From assembly GCA_028281925.1 (NCBI GenBank), contig JANQIX010000055.1:1-64000 (forward strand): 64,000 nucleotides of DNA. Direction: 5' to 3'. The notes beneath the pieces are model-generated. The model was not told the origin of the DNA. It saw only the letters and a program-made list of their open reading frames with translations, and ran no database searches. Shown piece by piece: positions 26,447 to 35,423 of this stretch (position 1 is its first letter; each line of letters begins with the position of its first letter). This DNA is from Alphaproteobacteria bacterium. Lineage in GTDB: Bacteria > Pseudomonadota > Alphaproteobacteria > DSM-16000 > Inquilinaceae. A program made the translations under genes and the position numbers.

Positions 26447-27772
26447 TCAGATCACCTCGAGTGTCACCTGCCGCGTCGTCACGGTGTCGCCGTATCCCAA
26501 CTCCACCTCGACGGTGAATGTGCCCACCTCTCCGGCTGCGCGCAACAGCTCGGCCCGGGTCTGCGTTTCGCCGCGCACCACCCGCACCGTCCGGCTGCCG
26601 AGGTCGATCCGCTCGTCGGTGCCTTGAAGGATCCTGAAGCCGAGGGTGACGTCCATGATGTCCACGGCGGCACCCGGGTCGTCGGCTAGAAACCGGATCA
26701 TGACGCCGAACTGTTCGCCGGCAGCGACCTGAGCGGGCGTGAGCACCACGTCCATCAAGGCGACCGTCGGAACGCTGAGCAGACTGAGCGCCTCCTCCAG
26801 CCGGTCTGCCAGATCGGGGAAGGCAGTACCGACCAGGACCGCGGCCCGGCTGTCCGTCTCGACCATGTCGTAGGCCTGCCGCAATTCGTCGGCGGCCCGG
26901 CGGATATCGCCGGATGCCAGATGCGCCAGACCGGACAGGGCCAGCCGCAGCGGCACCTCTTCATCTTCAGGGGTTCGCGCCAGATCGGCGAGGGCTTCGC
27001 CGTCACGGCCAAGCCTATGCAGCACAAACGCGCGGGCCAGGTGGAACAGGGCGCGATCGCCCGTGGCCTCGTCCCCGTCGCGCGCAAAGATCTCGCCGAA
27101 CGCCGCCTCGGCCTCCTGCAGGTCCACAAGCGCCATATTCGGCCGGCCAAGGAAGACGCGCACGACGCTGCGGGCGATCAACGCCGTCGGCCGCCCCGCC
27201 AGCCTCTGCCGGAACTCCGGCGCCAAGGCTGCCGTGAAGGCCGATGAGGCCTCATCCCACCGCTCCAGCCCCATCAGCGCTACGCCACGCGCCTGATGCA
27301 GTTCGAACAGATCCAGACCGATGCACGCGCCGTTGGCCATCCGCCGATCCGCCATCTCCAGCGCTTCGCTTCCGCGGCCGTCCTTCGTCAGATCGATGGC
27401 GGCCTGCAGCACCTCGGCACCGCAGCCGTTGTCAAGCTGCCCGAGCGCGGCCTGATAGGCGTCGCGGACCGCCGCACAGTCGCCGGCACTGCGGCCATAG
27501 TCCTGGGCCAGGGTATCGAGCTCCGACTGCAGGCGTTGGCGTCGGTCGGCCGCTTCCGGTGACGCGTCGCGATGCAGGGCGGACAGCTCCAGCGAAAGCT
27601 GATCCAGTTGCCCGCGCGACTCCCGCAAAGCCGTCTCACAGGCCTGGGCGCTCTCACGAAGGTCGTCCAGCTGCTGCAGACCGCCGGGCTGTTGCGCGCC
27701 GGCAGGGCCGGTGACGGCGACCGCGATCAACAGAAGGCTTGCGGAAACGCAAAGGGGTCCGGGGACGGTCAT
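26447..27772 (-). CDS. Secreted TPR-like protein
   Basis: The 441-residue protein has a signal peptide (LCVSASLLLIAVAVTGPAGA) and a GGGAGG ribosome site. A coiled-coil-prone region (about 30-95, LDQLSLELSALHRDASPEAADRR and surroundings) follows. TPR-like helical pairs come next (FELHQARGVALMGLERWDEA, DRALFHLARAFVLHRLGRDGEALADL). The C-terminal beta-sandwich-like part ends GTFTVEVELGYGDTVTTRQV. It is probably a periplasmic scaffold. It shares strand and direction with the zinc-ribbon methyltransferase 22 bases downstream, but a functional link is not evident. Confidence 0.65.
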   Translation of the reverse strand: MTVPGPLCVSASLLLIAVAVTGPAGAQQPGGLQQLDDLRESAQACETALRESRGQLDQLSLELSALHRDASPEAADRRQRLQSELDTLAQDYGRSAGDCAAVRDAYQAALGQLDNGCGAEVLQAAIDLTKDGRGSEALEMADRRMANGACIGLDLFELHQARGVALMGLERWDEASSAFTAALAPEFRQRLAGRPTALIARSVVRVFLGRPNMALVDLQEAEAAFGEIFARDGDEATGDRALFHLARAFVLHRLGRDGEALADLARTPEDEEVPLRLALSGLAHLASGDIRRAADELRQAYDMVETDSRAAVLVGTAFPDLADRLEEALSLLSVPTVALMDVVLTPAQVAAGEQFGVMIRFLADDPGAAVDIMDVTLGFRILQGTDERIDLGSRTVRVVRGETQTRAELLRAAGEVGTFTVEVELGYGDTVTTRQVTLEVI

Positions 27773-27962
27773 GTTCCTGATCCTCCCTGATCAGGCCGTT
27801 ATCCGCGACGCGGACAAGACGGCTGGCCTGGCTGGAAGCGGCGGTGTTCGGCGACCTCCATTCCGCCGCCCGCACTGTGGCAAGGGCATGGCCTGCCGAC
27901 GGCAACACGGCGCCGGCAGCCAGGCCAATCTCAGGCAGACACGAAACGAACGGCGCTCGGCT

Positions 27963-28079
27963 TCAGAGTCCCAGGGCCATGCGGATCATCAGTCCGATGG
28001 CCGACAAGGTGGCCACGCCGGCGACCCAGAGGCCGACGAACCACGCCAGCCGCCGCGCCCGATCCCGCAGGGTCGTCAT
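27963..28079 (-). CDS. DUF2474 small subunit of the bd-type oxidase
   Basis: The 38-residue protein starts MTTLRDRARRLAWFVGLW and has one membrane helix ending IGLMIRMALGL, the DUF2474 pattern found directly after cydB in cyanide-insensitive oxidase operons. Its ATG overlaps the cydB stop (TGATG). By analogy with CydX it probably stabilises the oxidase complex. Confidence 0.8.
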   Translation of the reverse strand: MTTLRDRARRLAWFVGLWVAGVATLSAIGLMIRMALGL

Positions 28080-29083
28080 CAGTGGTACCCCGCCTGCGGA
28101 TCCACCTTGCCGCGGAAGACCCAGTAGGCATAGGCGGTGTAGCCGAGGATGACGGGGATCAGAATGCCCGCCCCGACCAGCAGAAAGCCCAAGCTCTCCG
28201 GCGGTGCCGCCGCATCCCAGATGGTGAACTGACGCGGCACGATATAGGGGAACATGCTGATGCCGAGACCGATATAGGACAGGACGAACAGGAACTGCGT
28301 CAGCAGGAACGGCAGCCGGTCGCGCCCCGTGGCAATGGCCCAGTAGAGGCCGGCAACGGCCGCGATCACCAGCACCGGCACCGGCGCCACCAGCAGCATG
28401 TTGGGCCACGAAAACCAGCGGTCGGCGATGTCGGGGTGCAGCAGCGGGGTCCAGAGGCTGACGGCCCCGATCATCGCCAGCATGCCGGCCCCAAGCGGCA
28501 GCGCCAGCGCATACGCCCGCTCCTGCAGCTCGCCGGTCGTCTTCAGGATCAGCCAGGCCGCACCCAGCATGGCATAGCCGACGACCAGGGCGACACCGGT
28601 CAGCAGCGTGAACGGCGTCAGCCAGTCGAACCAGCCGCCGGCATAGGCGCGGCCCTCGATCGCCACCCCCTGGATGAAGGCGCCGAGCGCAATGCCCTGG
28701 CAGAACGCGGCCAGGATAGACCCCGCGGCAAAGCCGACATCCCAGACGCGCCGCGATTTCTCCGCCCGGAACCGGAATTCGAACGCCACGCCGCGGAACA
28801 CCAGGCCCAACAGCATGGCGATCAGGGGCGTATAGAGCGCCGGCATCAGCGTGGCATAGGCTAGCGGGAAGGCAGCGAACAGCCCACCGCCGCCCAGCAC
28901 CAGCCAGGTTTCGTTGCCGTCCCAGATGGGCGCCACGGAATTCATCATCACGTCGCGGTCGCCATCGGCCTTCACGAATGGAAACAGGATGCCGATGCCG
29001 AGGTCGAAGCCATCCAGCACGACATAGGCCAGCACGGCGAACGCGATCAGGATGGCCCAGATGAAGGCAAGATCGAATGCCAT
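28079..29083 (-). CDS. cydB: Cytochrome bd-type quinol oxidase subunit II (CioB)
   Basis: The 334-residue inner-membrane subunit has eight to nine hydrophobic segments. It begins with FIWAILIAFAVLAYVVLDGFDLGIG, the diagnostic CydB start, followed by the APIWDGNETWLVLGGGG block. The length is shorter than E. coli CydB and typical of the CIO subfamily. It lies 6 bases after cydA and overlaps the DUF2474 gene, so the three form one operon. Confidence 0.95.
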   Translation of the reverse strand: MAFDLAFIWAILIAFAVLAYVVLDGFDLGIGILFPFVKADGDRDVMMNSVAPIWDGNETWLVLGGGGLFAAFPLAYATLMPALYTPLIAMLLGLVFRGVAFEFRFRAEKSRRVWDVGFAAGSILAAFCQGIALGAFIQGVAIEGRAYAGGWFDWLTPFTLLTGVALVVGYAMLGAAWLILKTTGELQERAYALALPLGAGMLAMIGAVSLWTPLLHPDIADRWFSWPNMLLVAPVPVLVIAAVAGLYWAIATGRDRLPFLLTQFLFVLSYIGLGISMFPYIVPRQFTIWDAAAPPESLGFLLVGAGILIPVILGYTAYAYWVFRGKVDPQAGYH

Positions 29084-29089
29084 GACCGC

Positions 29090-30511
29090 TTACTCTGCCC
29101 CCATGGGCCGCGCGTCCGGAACGCCCGCGGCGGCGCGCCCGGCCGCCCGGCCTGCGGCTTCGATCGGCCGCTTTGCCGGCATGTCCGGTTCGCTCGGGAC
29201 CGGCGGCTTTCGCATGAGCCGCAGGATGTAGTAGACGCCCGCACCGAAAACGAGGAAGTAGACGACCGCGAAGGCAGCGAGCGAGGCGGCCACGGCCGGT
29301 GCGCCGATCGGCGATACCGACTCCGACGTCCGCATCAGCCCCTGCACGGTCCAGGGCTGCCGACCCATCTCGGTCGTCACCCACCCCGCCAGCACGGCGA
29401 TGAAGCCCGACGGCCCCATGACGATCGCGATGCGATGGAACCACCGGCTCTCGTGCAGCCGGCGCCGCAGCCGCAGCACCAGGCTGATCAGGCCGACCAG
29501 CATCATCAGCATGCCGAGGCCCACCATGACGCGGAAAGTCCAGAAGATGACGGCAGCGTTGGGGCGGTCTTCCGGCGCCCATTCCTCAAGCCCCGGCACC
29601 TCGCCATCCCAGGAATGGGTCAGGATCAGGCTGCCCAGCCGCGGGATCTCCACGGCATAGCGGGTTTCCTCAGCCTCCATGTCCGGCAGGCCGAACAGGA
29701 TCAGCGGCGCGCCGGTCTGGGTCTCGAAATGCCCTTCCATGGCCGCGATCTTGGCCGGCTGGTGCTCCAGCGTGTTCAGCCCGTGCATGTCGCCGGCCAC
29801 GACCTGGATCGGCGCCACCACCAGCGCCATCCACATGGCCATGGAGAACATCACGCGCGCCCCTTCGTTCGCACGGTCGCGCAGCAGGTGGAAGGCCGCG
29901 ACGGCCCCGACGACGAAGGCGGTGGTCAGATAGGCGGCCAGCACCATGTGCACCAGCCGGTAGGGGAAAGAGGGGTTGAAGACGATCGCCCACCAGTCAT
30001 CCGGCACGAACTGGCCCACATCGTTGATGGCATAGCCGGCCGGCGTGTGCATCCAGCTGTTCACCGACAGGATCCAGAAGGCGGAAAACAGCGTGCCGGC
30101 CGCCACCATCAGCGTGGCGAAGAAGTGCAGCCCTTTGCCGACGCGATTCAGGCCGAACAACATGATGCCGAGGAACCCGGCCTCCAGGAAGAAAGCGCTC
30201 AGCACCTCGTAGCCCATCAGGGGCCCGAGGATGGGACCGGTGCGGTCGGAGAACACGCTCCAATTCGTGCCGAACTGATAGCTCATCACCAGGCCCGACA
30301 CGACGCCCATGCCGAAGGCCACGGCAAAGATCTTAATCCAGTATTTGAAGAGTCTTAGATAGACATCGCGTTTGGTCCAGAGCCAGAGACCTTCCAAGAC
30401 AGCGAGATAACTGGCGAGACCGATAGTGAACGCAGGGAAAACGATATGAAACGCGACGGTGAAGGCGAATTGCGCCCGGGCCAGCACCGTCGCGTCGAGC
30501 CCCTCGAACAT
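29090..30511 (-). CDS. cydA: Cytochrome bd-type quinol oxidase subunit I (CioA)
   Basis: The 473-residue haem-bearing subunit oxidises quinol and reduces oxygen to water at the cytoplasmic membrane. The N-terminal ARAQFAFTVAFHIVFP supplies the haem-ligand histidine (His22). The quinol-site motif is AGWVTTEMGRQPWTVQG (GRxPW). The loop before it is short, as in cyanide-insensitive oxidases, and a DUF2474 gene follows, so CioA is more likely than classical CydA. The start at 30511 has a GGAGA site; a longer frame upstream has none. Confidence 0.95.
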   Translation of the reverse strand: MFEGLDATVLARAQFAFTVAFHIVFPAFTIGLASYLAVLEGLWLWTKRDVYLRLFKYWIKIFAVAFGMGVVSGLVMSYQFGTNWSVFSDRTGPILGPLMGYEVLSAFFLEAGFLGIMLFGLNRVGKGLHFFATLMVAAGTLFSAFWILSVNSWMHTPAGYAINDVGQFVPDDWWAIVFNPSFPYRLVHMVLAAYLTTAFVVGAVAAFHLLRDRANEGARVMFSMAMWMALVVAPIQVVAGDMHGLNTLEHQPAKIAAMEGHFETQTGAPLILFGLPDMEAEETRYAVEIPRLGSLILTHSWDGEVPGLEEWAPEDRPNAAVIFWTFRVMVGLGMLMMLVGLISLVLRLRRRLHESRWFHRIAIVMGPSGFIAVLAGWVTTEMGRQPWTVQGLMRTSESVSPIGAPAVAASLAAFAVVYFLVFGAGVYYILRLMRKPPVPSEPDMPAKRPIEAAGRAAGRAAAGVPDARPMGAE

Positions 30512-30876
30512 TGCCCTGTCTCCATGGGCTGCGGGATCGACATTTCGGCAGACTGGTAGACGACTTAAAGCGCGCGCGCCAGACCGCAAGTGGCCGCAGC
30601 TATGCAGTTCCTGCAATGCTAATGCCTGAGACGGTCACATGCAGTCGTGATACCAATCGTTTCATCCGTGGGAGTTTTCCCGCCATTTCGGAGTGCATCG
30701 CGACCGCAATTCTGCCATCGTCCGGCGGCCACACTCGCCGCGTCCCGGCAGTCGGGCGGATTGGTTCGCTCACTTGGCTGGCCAACCAAAAGCACCTCTC
30801 AGTTTGTTCAGGGGCCGCGGCTGGGTCCCGATGTCATCTCGGCGAAACGAAGTCGATCGGTCGAGCGAGGAATGTC
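30512..30876. other. Divergent intergenic region (365 bp)
   Basis: This region separates cydA from the TerB-like gene and should hold the oxidase promoter. No clear FNR, Anr or sigma-70 element was recognised by eye. Confidence 0.4.
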
Positions 30877-31416
30877 ATGCACATTCTTGCGATTCTGCTC
30901 GGGGTCTTGACGGCCATCGGGGTTTTCATCTGGCGGGCGCGCGCCGGCGCCAATGCGGCGCGCCAGATTGCCGATACGGTGGAGGATGCCGGCGCCTTCG
31001 TGCGCCGCCGTCGCTGGCAGGGCCGGGCAGCACCAAGGCCGGTCGACCAGATCGACGACCCGATGCTGGCCGCCACTGCCATCCTGGTGCTGGCCATACG
31101 TTGCGAGCGCGACGTCACGTCGGAAGATCGGATCCGAGTAACCGAAGAGATCTGCCGGACCTTCGGCATTCCCGCCGATCAGGCGCACGACCTGCTGGGC
31201 GAGGCGGAATTCACGGTGCGCGACATCACCGATGAACCCACCTGTGCCGCAAGGCTGGCGCGGGTCCTGGGCGCCCATTGCACGCTGGAGGAACGGGCTC
31301 AGGTCACGCAGATGGTCAAGGCGGTCACCGAGGCCGACGGCCTGTCAGAGCTGCGCAAACGGATGCTCCGGCGCTATGCCGAAGCCGCCGGTCTGCCGGA
31401 ACCACAGCTGCGGTAG
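30877..31416 (+). CDS. TerB-like membrane-anchored protein
   Basis: The 179-residue protein begins with a membrane segment (ILAILLGVLTAIGVFIW). A helical domain follows, resembling the TerB/DUF533 fold: DPMLAATAILVLAIRCE, a helix around FGIPADQAHDLLGEAEF, and LEERAQVTQMVKAVTEADG with SELRKRMLRRYAEAAGL. TerB domains bind metals or act as co-chaperone-like adaptors. The start is set at 30877 by an AGGA site. It ends 51 bases before the convergent ABM-like gene. Confidence 0.7.
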   Translation: MHILAILLGVLTAIGVFIWRARAGANAARQIADTVEDAGAFVRRRRWQGRAAPRPVDQIDDPMLAATAILVLAIRCERDVTSEDRIRVTEEICRTFGIPADQAHDLLGEAEFTVRDITDEPTCAARLARVLGAHCTLEERAQVTQMVKAVTEADGLSELRKRMLRRYAEAAGLPEPQLR

Positions 31417-31467
31417 GCGCAAAAGCGACAGCCCTCGAACGGTGGCCAAGGCCCCTGTCCGGCCGGC

Positions 31468-31815
31468 CTAATCGGTATCGCCGCTGACCAGGTTCGCCAC
31501 ATGCCACCCCGAGCACATGTCGAAATGGCGGACAGAGCAGTCGTCGATCAGGTCCGCATATCCGGCGGGAAGGAACGAACTCTGCCAATCCAGCCCAAAC
31601 CGGGCCTTTACGGCATTCAGGTCCGTCCAAACGGAGACGAACACGACGACATCATCGCCGCCCTGCACGCAGCGACCGAAATAGTACCCCAGGTTGCCGG
31701 GCTTGCCTCGAACGACATCAGCCGATGTCGTGGCGAATTTCTCCAACAGCCTATCGGCGCATCCGGGTTTCGCCCGCACCTCGAAGACCCGCAACAATGG
31801 CCCATCCGTCGCCAT
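31468..31815 (-). CDS. Antibiotic-biosynthesis-monooxygenase-like (ABM) protein
   Basis: The 115-residue protein starts LLRVFEVRAKPGCADRLLEKF and continues to GYYFGRCVQGGDDVVVFVSVWTD, the beta-alpha-beta pattern of ABM/dimeric alpha-beta-barrel proteins. It probably forms homodimers. The catalytic role is unknown; many members are haem- or quinone-related oxygenases and others are non-enzymatic. The start at 31815 has a GGAG site 7 bases upstream. Confidence 0.6.
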   Translation of the reverse strand: MATDGPLLRVFEVRAKPGCADRLLEKFATTSADVVRGKPGNLGYYFGRCVQGGDDVVVFVSVWTDLNAVKARFGLDWQSSFLPAGYADLIDDCSVRHFDMCSGWHVANLVSGDTD

Positions 31816-31923
31816 GTCGTGCTCCGCCAAATCGCATTCCGGTCGGATCAGGCATAGCACGCTGATGCGCTTGGCGCATGTATCGGCCCGCAGTCGCTGC
31901 AGCCGCGCCGGAGGCCCGGACGA

Positions 31924-33399
31924 CTACGCGGCGTGGGCCAGGTTCTTCAGCTTGCTGGGGTCCTTCACCAGCAGGTGCCCCAATCCTTCGCGCACCGTCT
32001 CGGGCGTGAAGTGGGCCGGTATGCCCTTGAACCGGCACGAATTGATCACGTGCTCGCAAATGAACTTCGGCTGATACCCGGCCAGGGCATCACCGTTGCG
32101 GTTGACGACTTCGTCGATCACCGTGTCCACGACCTCATCCGTCAGTTCCAGGGCGTACTTCTTCGCGACGATCTGGAAGATCTGGCGGAAGACCTGCCGC
32201 GATGGTCCCACAGTCTCCAGTTTGTAGGGAATACGGCGCAGGAAGGCTGGGTCCATCAGGTCCGTGGGATTGAGGTTCGTGGCGAAGATGATCAGCTCGT
32301 CGAAGGGAACGGAGAACGTCCGGCCGCTATGCAGCTTCATGAAGTCGACGCGGCTCTCAAGCGGGACGATCCAGCGGTTCAGCAGATCGGCCGGCTTGAC
32401 GAGCTGGCGCCCGAAATCGTCGATCAGGAAGGTCCCGCCGAGGGCCTTCAGATGGATCGGAGCCTCGTAGAACTTGGAGATCGGGTTGAACTCCAGATCC
32501 AGCATCTGCAGCGTCAGTTCGCCGCCGACCATCACCAGCGGTCGTTTGCAGGGAACCCACCGGTCATCGATGTCGGTCCGGATGACACTGGACGCCGGCG
32601 CCGTGCCGCCGGTCCCAAGAGGTTGGTGAACGCTCGGATCGAACACCTTCATGATGCTGCCGTCGACGTCCACGGCATACGGTATGTAGATGGTGCCCTC
32701 GAACAGGCTGCCGATACGCTCCGCCAGCGACGTCTTGCCGTTACCCGGCGGGCCATAGAGCAGCATCGACTTGCCGGAATTGATGGCGGGTCCGATGCTC
32801 TGGATGAACTGGTCGGTGACGACCATGTCGCCAAAGGCCGCCTCGACCTGCGCCTGGTTGACCCGCTCGTTGCTGATCTTCTGGGCGACGATCCGTTTCT
32901 GGTATGCGCGCAAGGAAACCGGCGCCGGCCCGACATACCCGCTCTGCTCCAGCGCCTCTTTGGCGAAGCGGCGGCCGAAGTCGCTGAGCCCGTATGCCAG
33001 TTCGCCGGCAGCACCGTTTGTGGTCTGCCCGAGCACGACCACCATCTTCTGCGCCGTGCCCTCTTCGATCAGCTTCATGATGACGTTGAAGGGCAGCTTC
33101 AGAGAATCCCGCATCTCCGACGCGGTCCGCAGATCCTCCGCATAGATGGTCTTCACCAGCATCTTCAGCAGTTGACCGGGCGGCAGCTCGGTCTCTTCGA
33201 CCGTGCGCGGGGCCCGGGGCCGGGTGTTCAAGACCGCATCGAGCTGTTCTTGCGTCACCGCCCCCAGGGCGACCAGGTTCTGGCCCAAGACGCCGCCGTG
33301 CTGTTGCTGGCGGGCCATCGCGTTGGCGATATCGGCTTCGGTTACCATACCCTTGGCGATCAGAATCTCGCCCAACTTGACCTTCTCGGTCGACAGCAT
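31924..33399 (-). CDS. AAA+ ATPase with N-terminal MshEN-like domain
   Basis: The 491-residue protein has an N-terminal domain (about 6-62, KLGEILIAKGMVTEADIANAMA... LGAVTQEQLDAVL) that matches the MshEN/GspE N-terminal fold, which in some proteins binds cyclic di-GMP. The AAA+ core has Walker A LLYGPPGNGKTS (about 225), Walker B-type GGTFLIDDFGRQ, sensor-type IIFATNLNP and an FLRRIPYK arginine-finger region. It lacks the type II/IV secretion ATPase motifs. GGGGG precedes the ATG at 33399. A c-di-GMP-responsive remodelling ATPase is a plausible but unproven role. Confidence 0.8.
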   Translation of the reverse strand: MLSTEKVKLGEILIAKGMVTEADIANAMARQQQHGGVLGQNLVALGAVTQEQLDAVLNTRPRAPRTVEETELPPGQLLKMLVKTIYAEDLRTASEMRDSLKLPFNVIMKLIEEGTAQKMVVVLGQTTNGAAGELAYGLSDFGRRFAKEALEQSGYVGPAPVSLRAYQKRIVAQKISNERVNQAQVEAAFGDMVVTDQFIQSIGPAINSGKSMLLYGPPGNGKTSLAERIGSLFEGTIYIPYAVDVDGSIMKVFDPSVHQPLGTGGTAPASSVIRTDIDDRWVPCKRPLVMVGGELTLQMLDLEFNPISKFYEAPIHLKALGGTFLIDDFGRQLVKPADLLNRWIVPLESRVDFMKLHSGRTFSVPFDELIIFATNLNPTDLMDPAFLRRIPYKLETVGPSRQVFRQIFQIVAKKYALELTDEVVDTVIDEVVNRNGDALAGYQPKFICEHVINSCRFKGIPAHFTPETVREGLGHLLVKDPSKLKNLAHAA

Positions 33400-33601
33400 G
33401 AAGTGGCCCCCATCCAGTTGGCGCGGCCGCAGAGAACCGGAAGCCCAGCACCCGAGGCGCGACGGCATCGGCGCTTGGGATCCTCGGTGTACAAAGCGGC
33501 AAACGTCGCCATTTGGCGCCGCCGCCTTCTCAGCACCCAATTTACGGGCGAGTTCTTGCGGTTCGGTAAAAGGCCGCAGGTCATAAGGCGGCCATTGGCC
33601 C

Positions 33602-35272
33602 TCACGAACGCTCCAGGAAACGGTTGAGGACGTTGCGCGTGACCTGCTCGACCGCCGGATCGTGCCGGATCAGCCCGGCGACCCACTCGGTGGTGCCGGC
33701 ATGGAAGACGTGCCCCTCGCCCCTGGTGAATCCCACGATCATGCCTGAGCCGCGATCCGCACGGGCAAGGGCGTCCTCGCTGTCCGTTCCAAACCGCAGG
33801 CGTGCAAGGAAGCGGGCGTCGTCGTCGCCGACAAAGGCGTCTCCTTCTTGCGGTCCCGAACCACCATCCTCCCGCAGCCGGGCGAGGCCGAGCGCAAGGA
33901 TCTCGAGGCCCTCCGGCAGGTCCGGCTTCGCCACCGGGAAGGGCAGCCCGTCTTCGATCCGATAGTCCAGCCCGTCGACCTCGTAGCCGAAGATCCGCCC
34001 GTCCAACCCCAGGATGTCGCCATAGCCGAGACCGGTGCCAGCGAAGGCCCAGTGCTCGGGACGGTAGAGCGTGAAACCGCCGGGTCCCCGGGCTGCCAGC
34101 CCACCCCAGCCGGCATAGAGGCCGCGGCTGCCGTCAAGGCCGAAGGTGGCATGGCCCGGTCGGCCTAGAACCGCCGCCTCCCAGCAATTCGTCGTCAGGT
34201 AGCGCTCTGGGCCGTTCCGCAATGGGTCTTCAGTCTCGGCGAGGTATTTGTGACAGGTCTGGACGCGGCCACTCTGTTCCAGCCGGATCTGCCAGAAGAA
34301 GTTCCCGGCAAATCGCGCAACCCGGCCGCCGCGATCGACATAACTGTCGACCGCATCGCGCATCGCCCAGCTCCAGTATTCGTCATGGCCGACGTGGATG
34401 AGGCAAGCAGCCCCGTCCAGCACATCGGGGCGGTGGTGCAGATCCTGCTGCGTGGCGATGTCGAGGGCATAGCCCTGAGCCTCGGCCCAGTGCGCGAAGT
34501 ACTTCTCGTAGCTGGCCCAACCTGCCGATGCGTATTTCTTGGAGTATCCGTGGCGCCAGGCCCAATCCATATGCGGATAGCGAATTGGCGCGCCGAACGG
34601 GGGCGGCCGGTCTGGCACGGTACGCGGCGCCTCGGGAGGCAGCGTGACGAAGCCGCGGGCAAACGGGCGCTGGGTACTGAGATGCGGCGAAAACCGTTTG
34701 CTCCGGGGATCCACAACCCCTTCGTAATGGTTGGACCCACCCCAATCGTTGTAGGCGGTCCAGGTGGCATCCGCCGTGACCAGCAGCAATCGGCCCGGCC
34801 GCGACCCCGGTGACGGGCGCACGACGATCAGATGCGTGGCGTCCTGGCCTTCTGCGCCCGGCGTGCAGGGCCGAACGGTGATCCGGTAGATACCCGACGG
34901 CCATTCGACGCCGATCGTGAATTCGGCGACGGATGGCCAATCGCATCCGGTCGCCGACGCGCTCTCGGGCGTATCGGACCAGGCCACGGCAACGGACCGC
35001 AGTTCCAGCATCAAGGCCGGGCGGAGCGTCTCCGACCGGACCTGGACGTCGACAAGGGCCTCGGTGGAGATGGCGAAGAGCGTGACCTTCTCGCCGGCGG
35101 CATAGGACAGCCGGTCGGTATAGCACCAGGTCTCCGGCACGCCGTCGCCGCGCCCTGGAAACTCGAACCATTGGCGGGCATGGACCGGTCTGTCGCAGTC
35201 GCCCCGCAGCACGAAGGCCGGGTTCTGTGGAAGACGGGTACGCGGCAACCCGGCAGTGTCGGCTGAGGACAA
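33602..35272 (-). CDS. N,N-dimethylformamidase beta-subunit-like protein
   Basis: The 556-residue protein matches the large-subunit/C-terminal domain family of N,N-dimethylformamidase: LLLVTADATWTAYNDWGGSN, then HVGHDEYWSWAMRDAVDSYV, RVARFAGNFFWQIRLEQSG, and near the end GMIVGFTRGEGHVFHAGTTEW. DMFase is an iron amidohydrolase; I could not place its two Tyr and one Glu iron ligands confidently here. The TTG start at 35272 has GGAG 9 bases upstream. No small alpha-subunit gene is adjacent, so the natural substrate may differ. It is divergent from the double CoA-transferase. Confidence 0.75.
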   Translation of the reverse strand: MSSADTAGLPRTRLPQNPAFVLRGDCDRPVHARQWFEFPGRGDGVPETWCYTDRLSYAAGEKVTLFAISTEALVDVQVRSETLRPALMLELRSVAVAWSDTPESASATGCDWPSVAEFTIGVEWPSGIYRITVRPCTPGAEGQDATHLIVVRPSPGSRPGRLLLVTADATWTAYNDWGGSNHYEGVVDPRSKRFSPHLSTQRPFARGFVTLPPEAPRTVPDRPPPFGAPIRYPHMDWAWRHGYSKKYASAGWASYEKYFAHWAEAQGYALDIATQQDLHHRPDVLDGAACLIHVGHDEYWSWAMRDAVDSYVDRGGRVARFAGNFFWQIRLEQSGRVQTCHKYLAETEDPLRNGPERYLTTNCWEAAVLGRPGHATFGLDGSRGLYAGWGGLAARGPGGFTLYRPEHWAFAGTGLGYGDILGLDGRIFGYEVDGLDYRIEDGLPFPVAKPDLPEGLEILALGLARLREDGGSGPQEGDAFVGDDDARFLARLRFGTDSEDALARADRGSGMIVGFTRGEGHVFHAGTTEWVAGLIRHDPAVEQVTRNVLNRFLERS

Positions 35273-35423
35273 GACTGATCGCTCCGGAACATCCCCTTGG
35301 CCTGTGCTCGCCTTACCGTAGGAAGGCGCCGCTTGTCCGGGGGCTGCCCAATCCTACAGACTTGGCACGCTATTGTCGGGGCGTTCGTCGGACGGCCTCG
35401 ATGAACCGTTCGGATGCGGCCCC

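Noticed and set aside
31933..33627. A 564-codon plus-strand frame opposite the AAA+ ATPase
   Set aside because: Antisense shadow; the minus strand carries Walker A and B and other AAA+ motifs.
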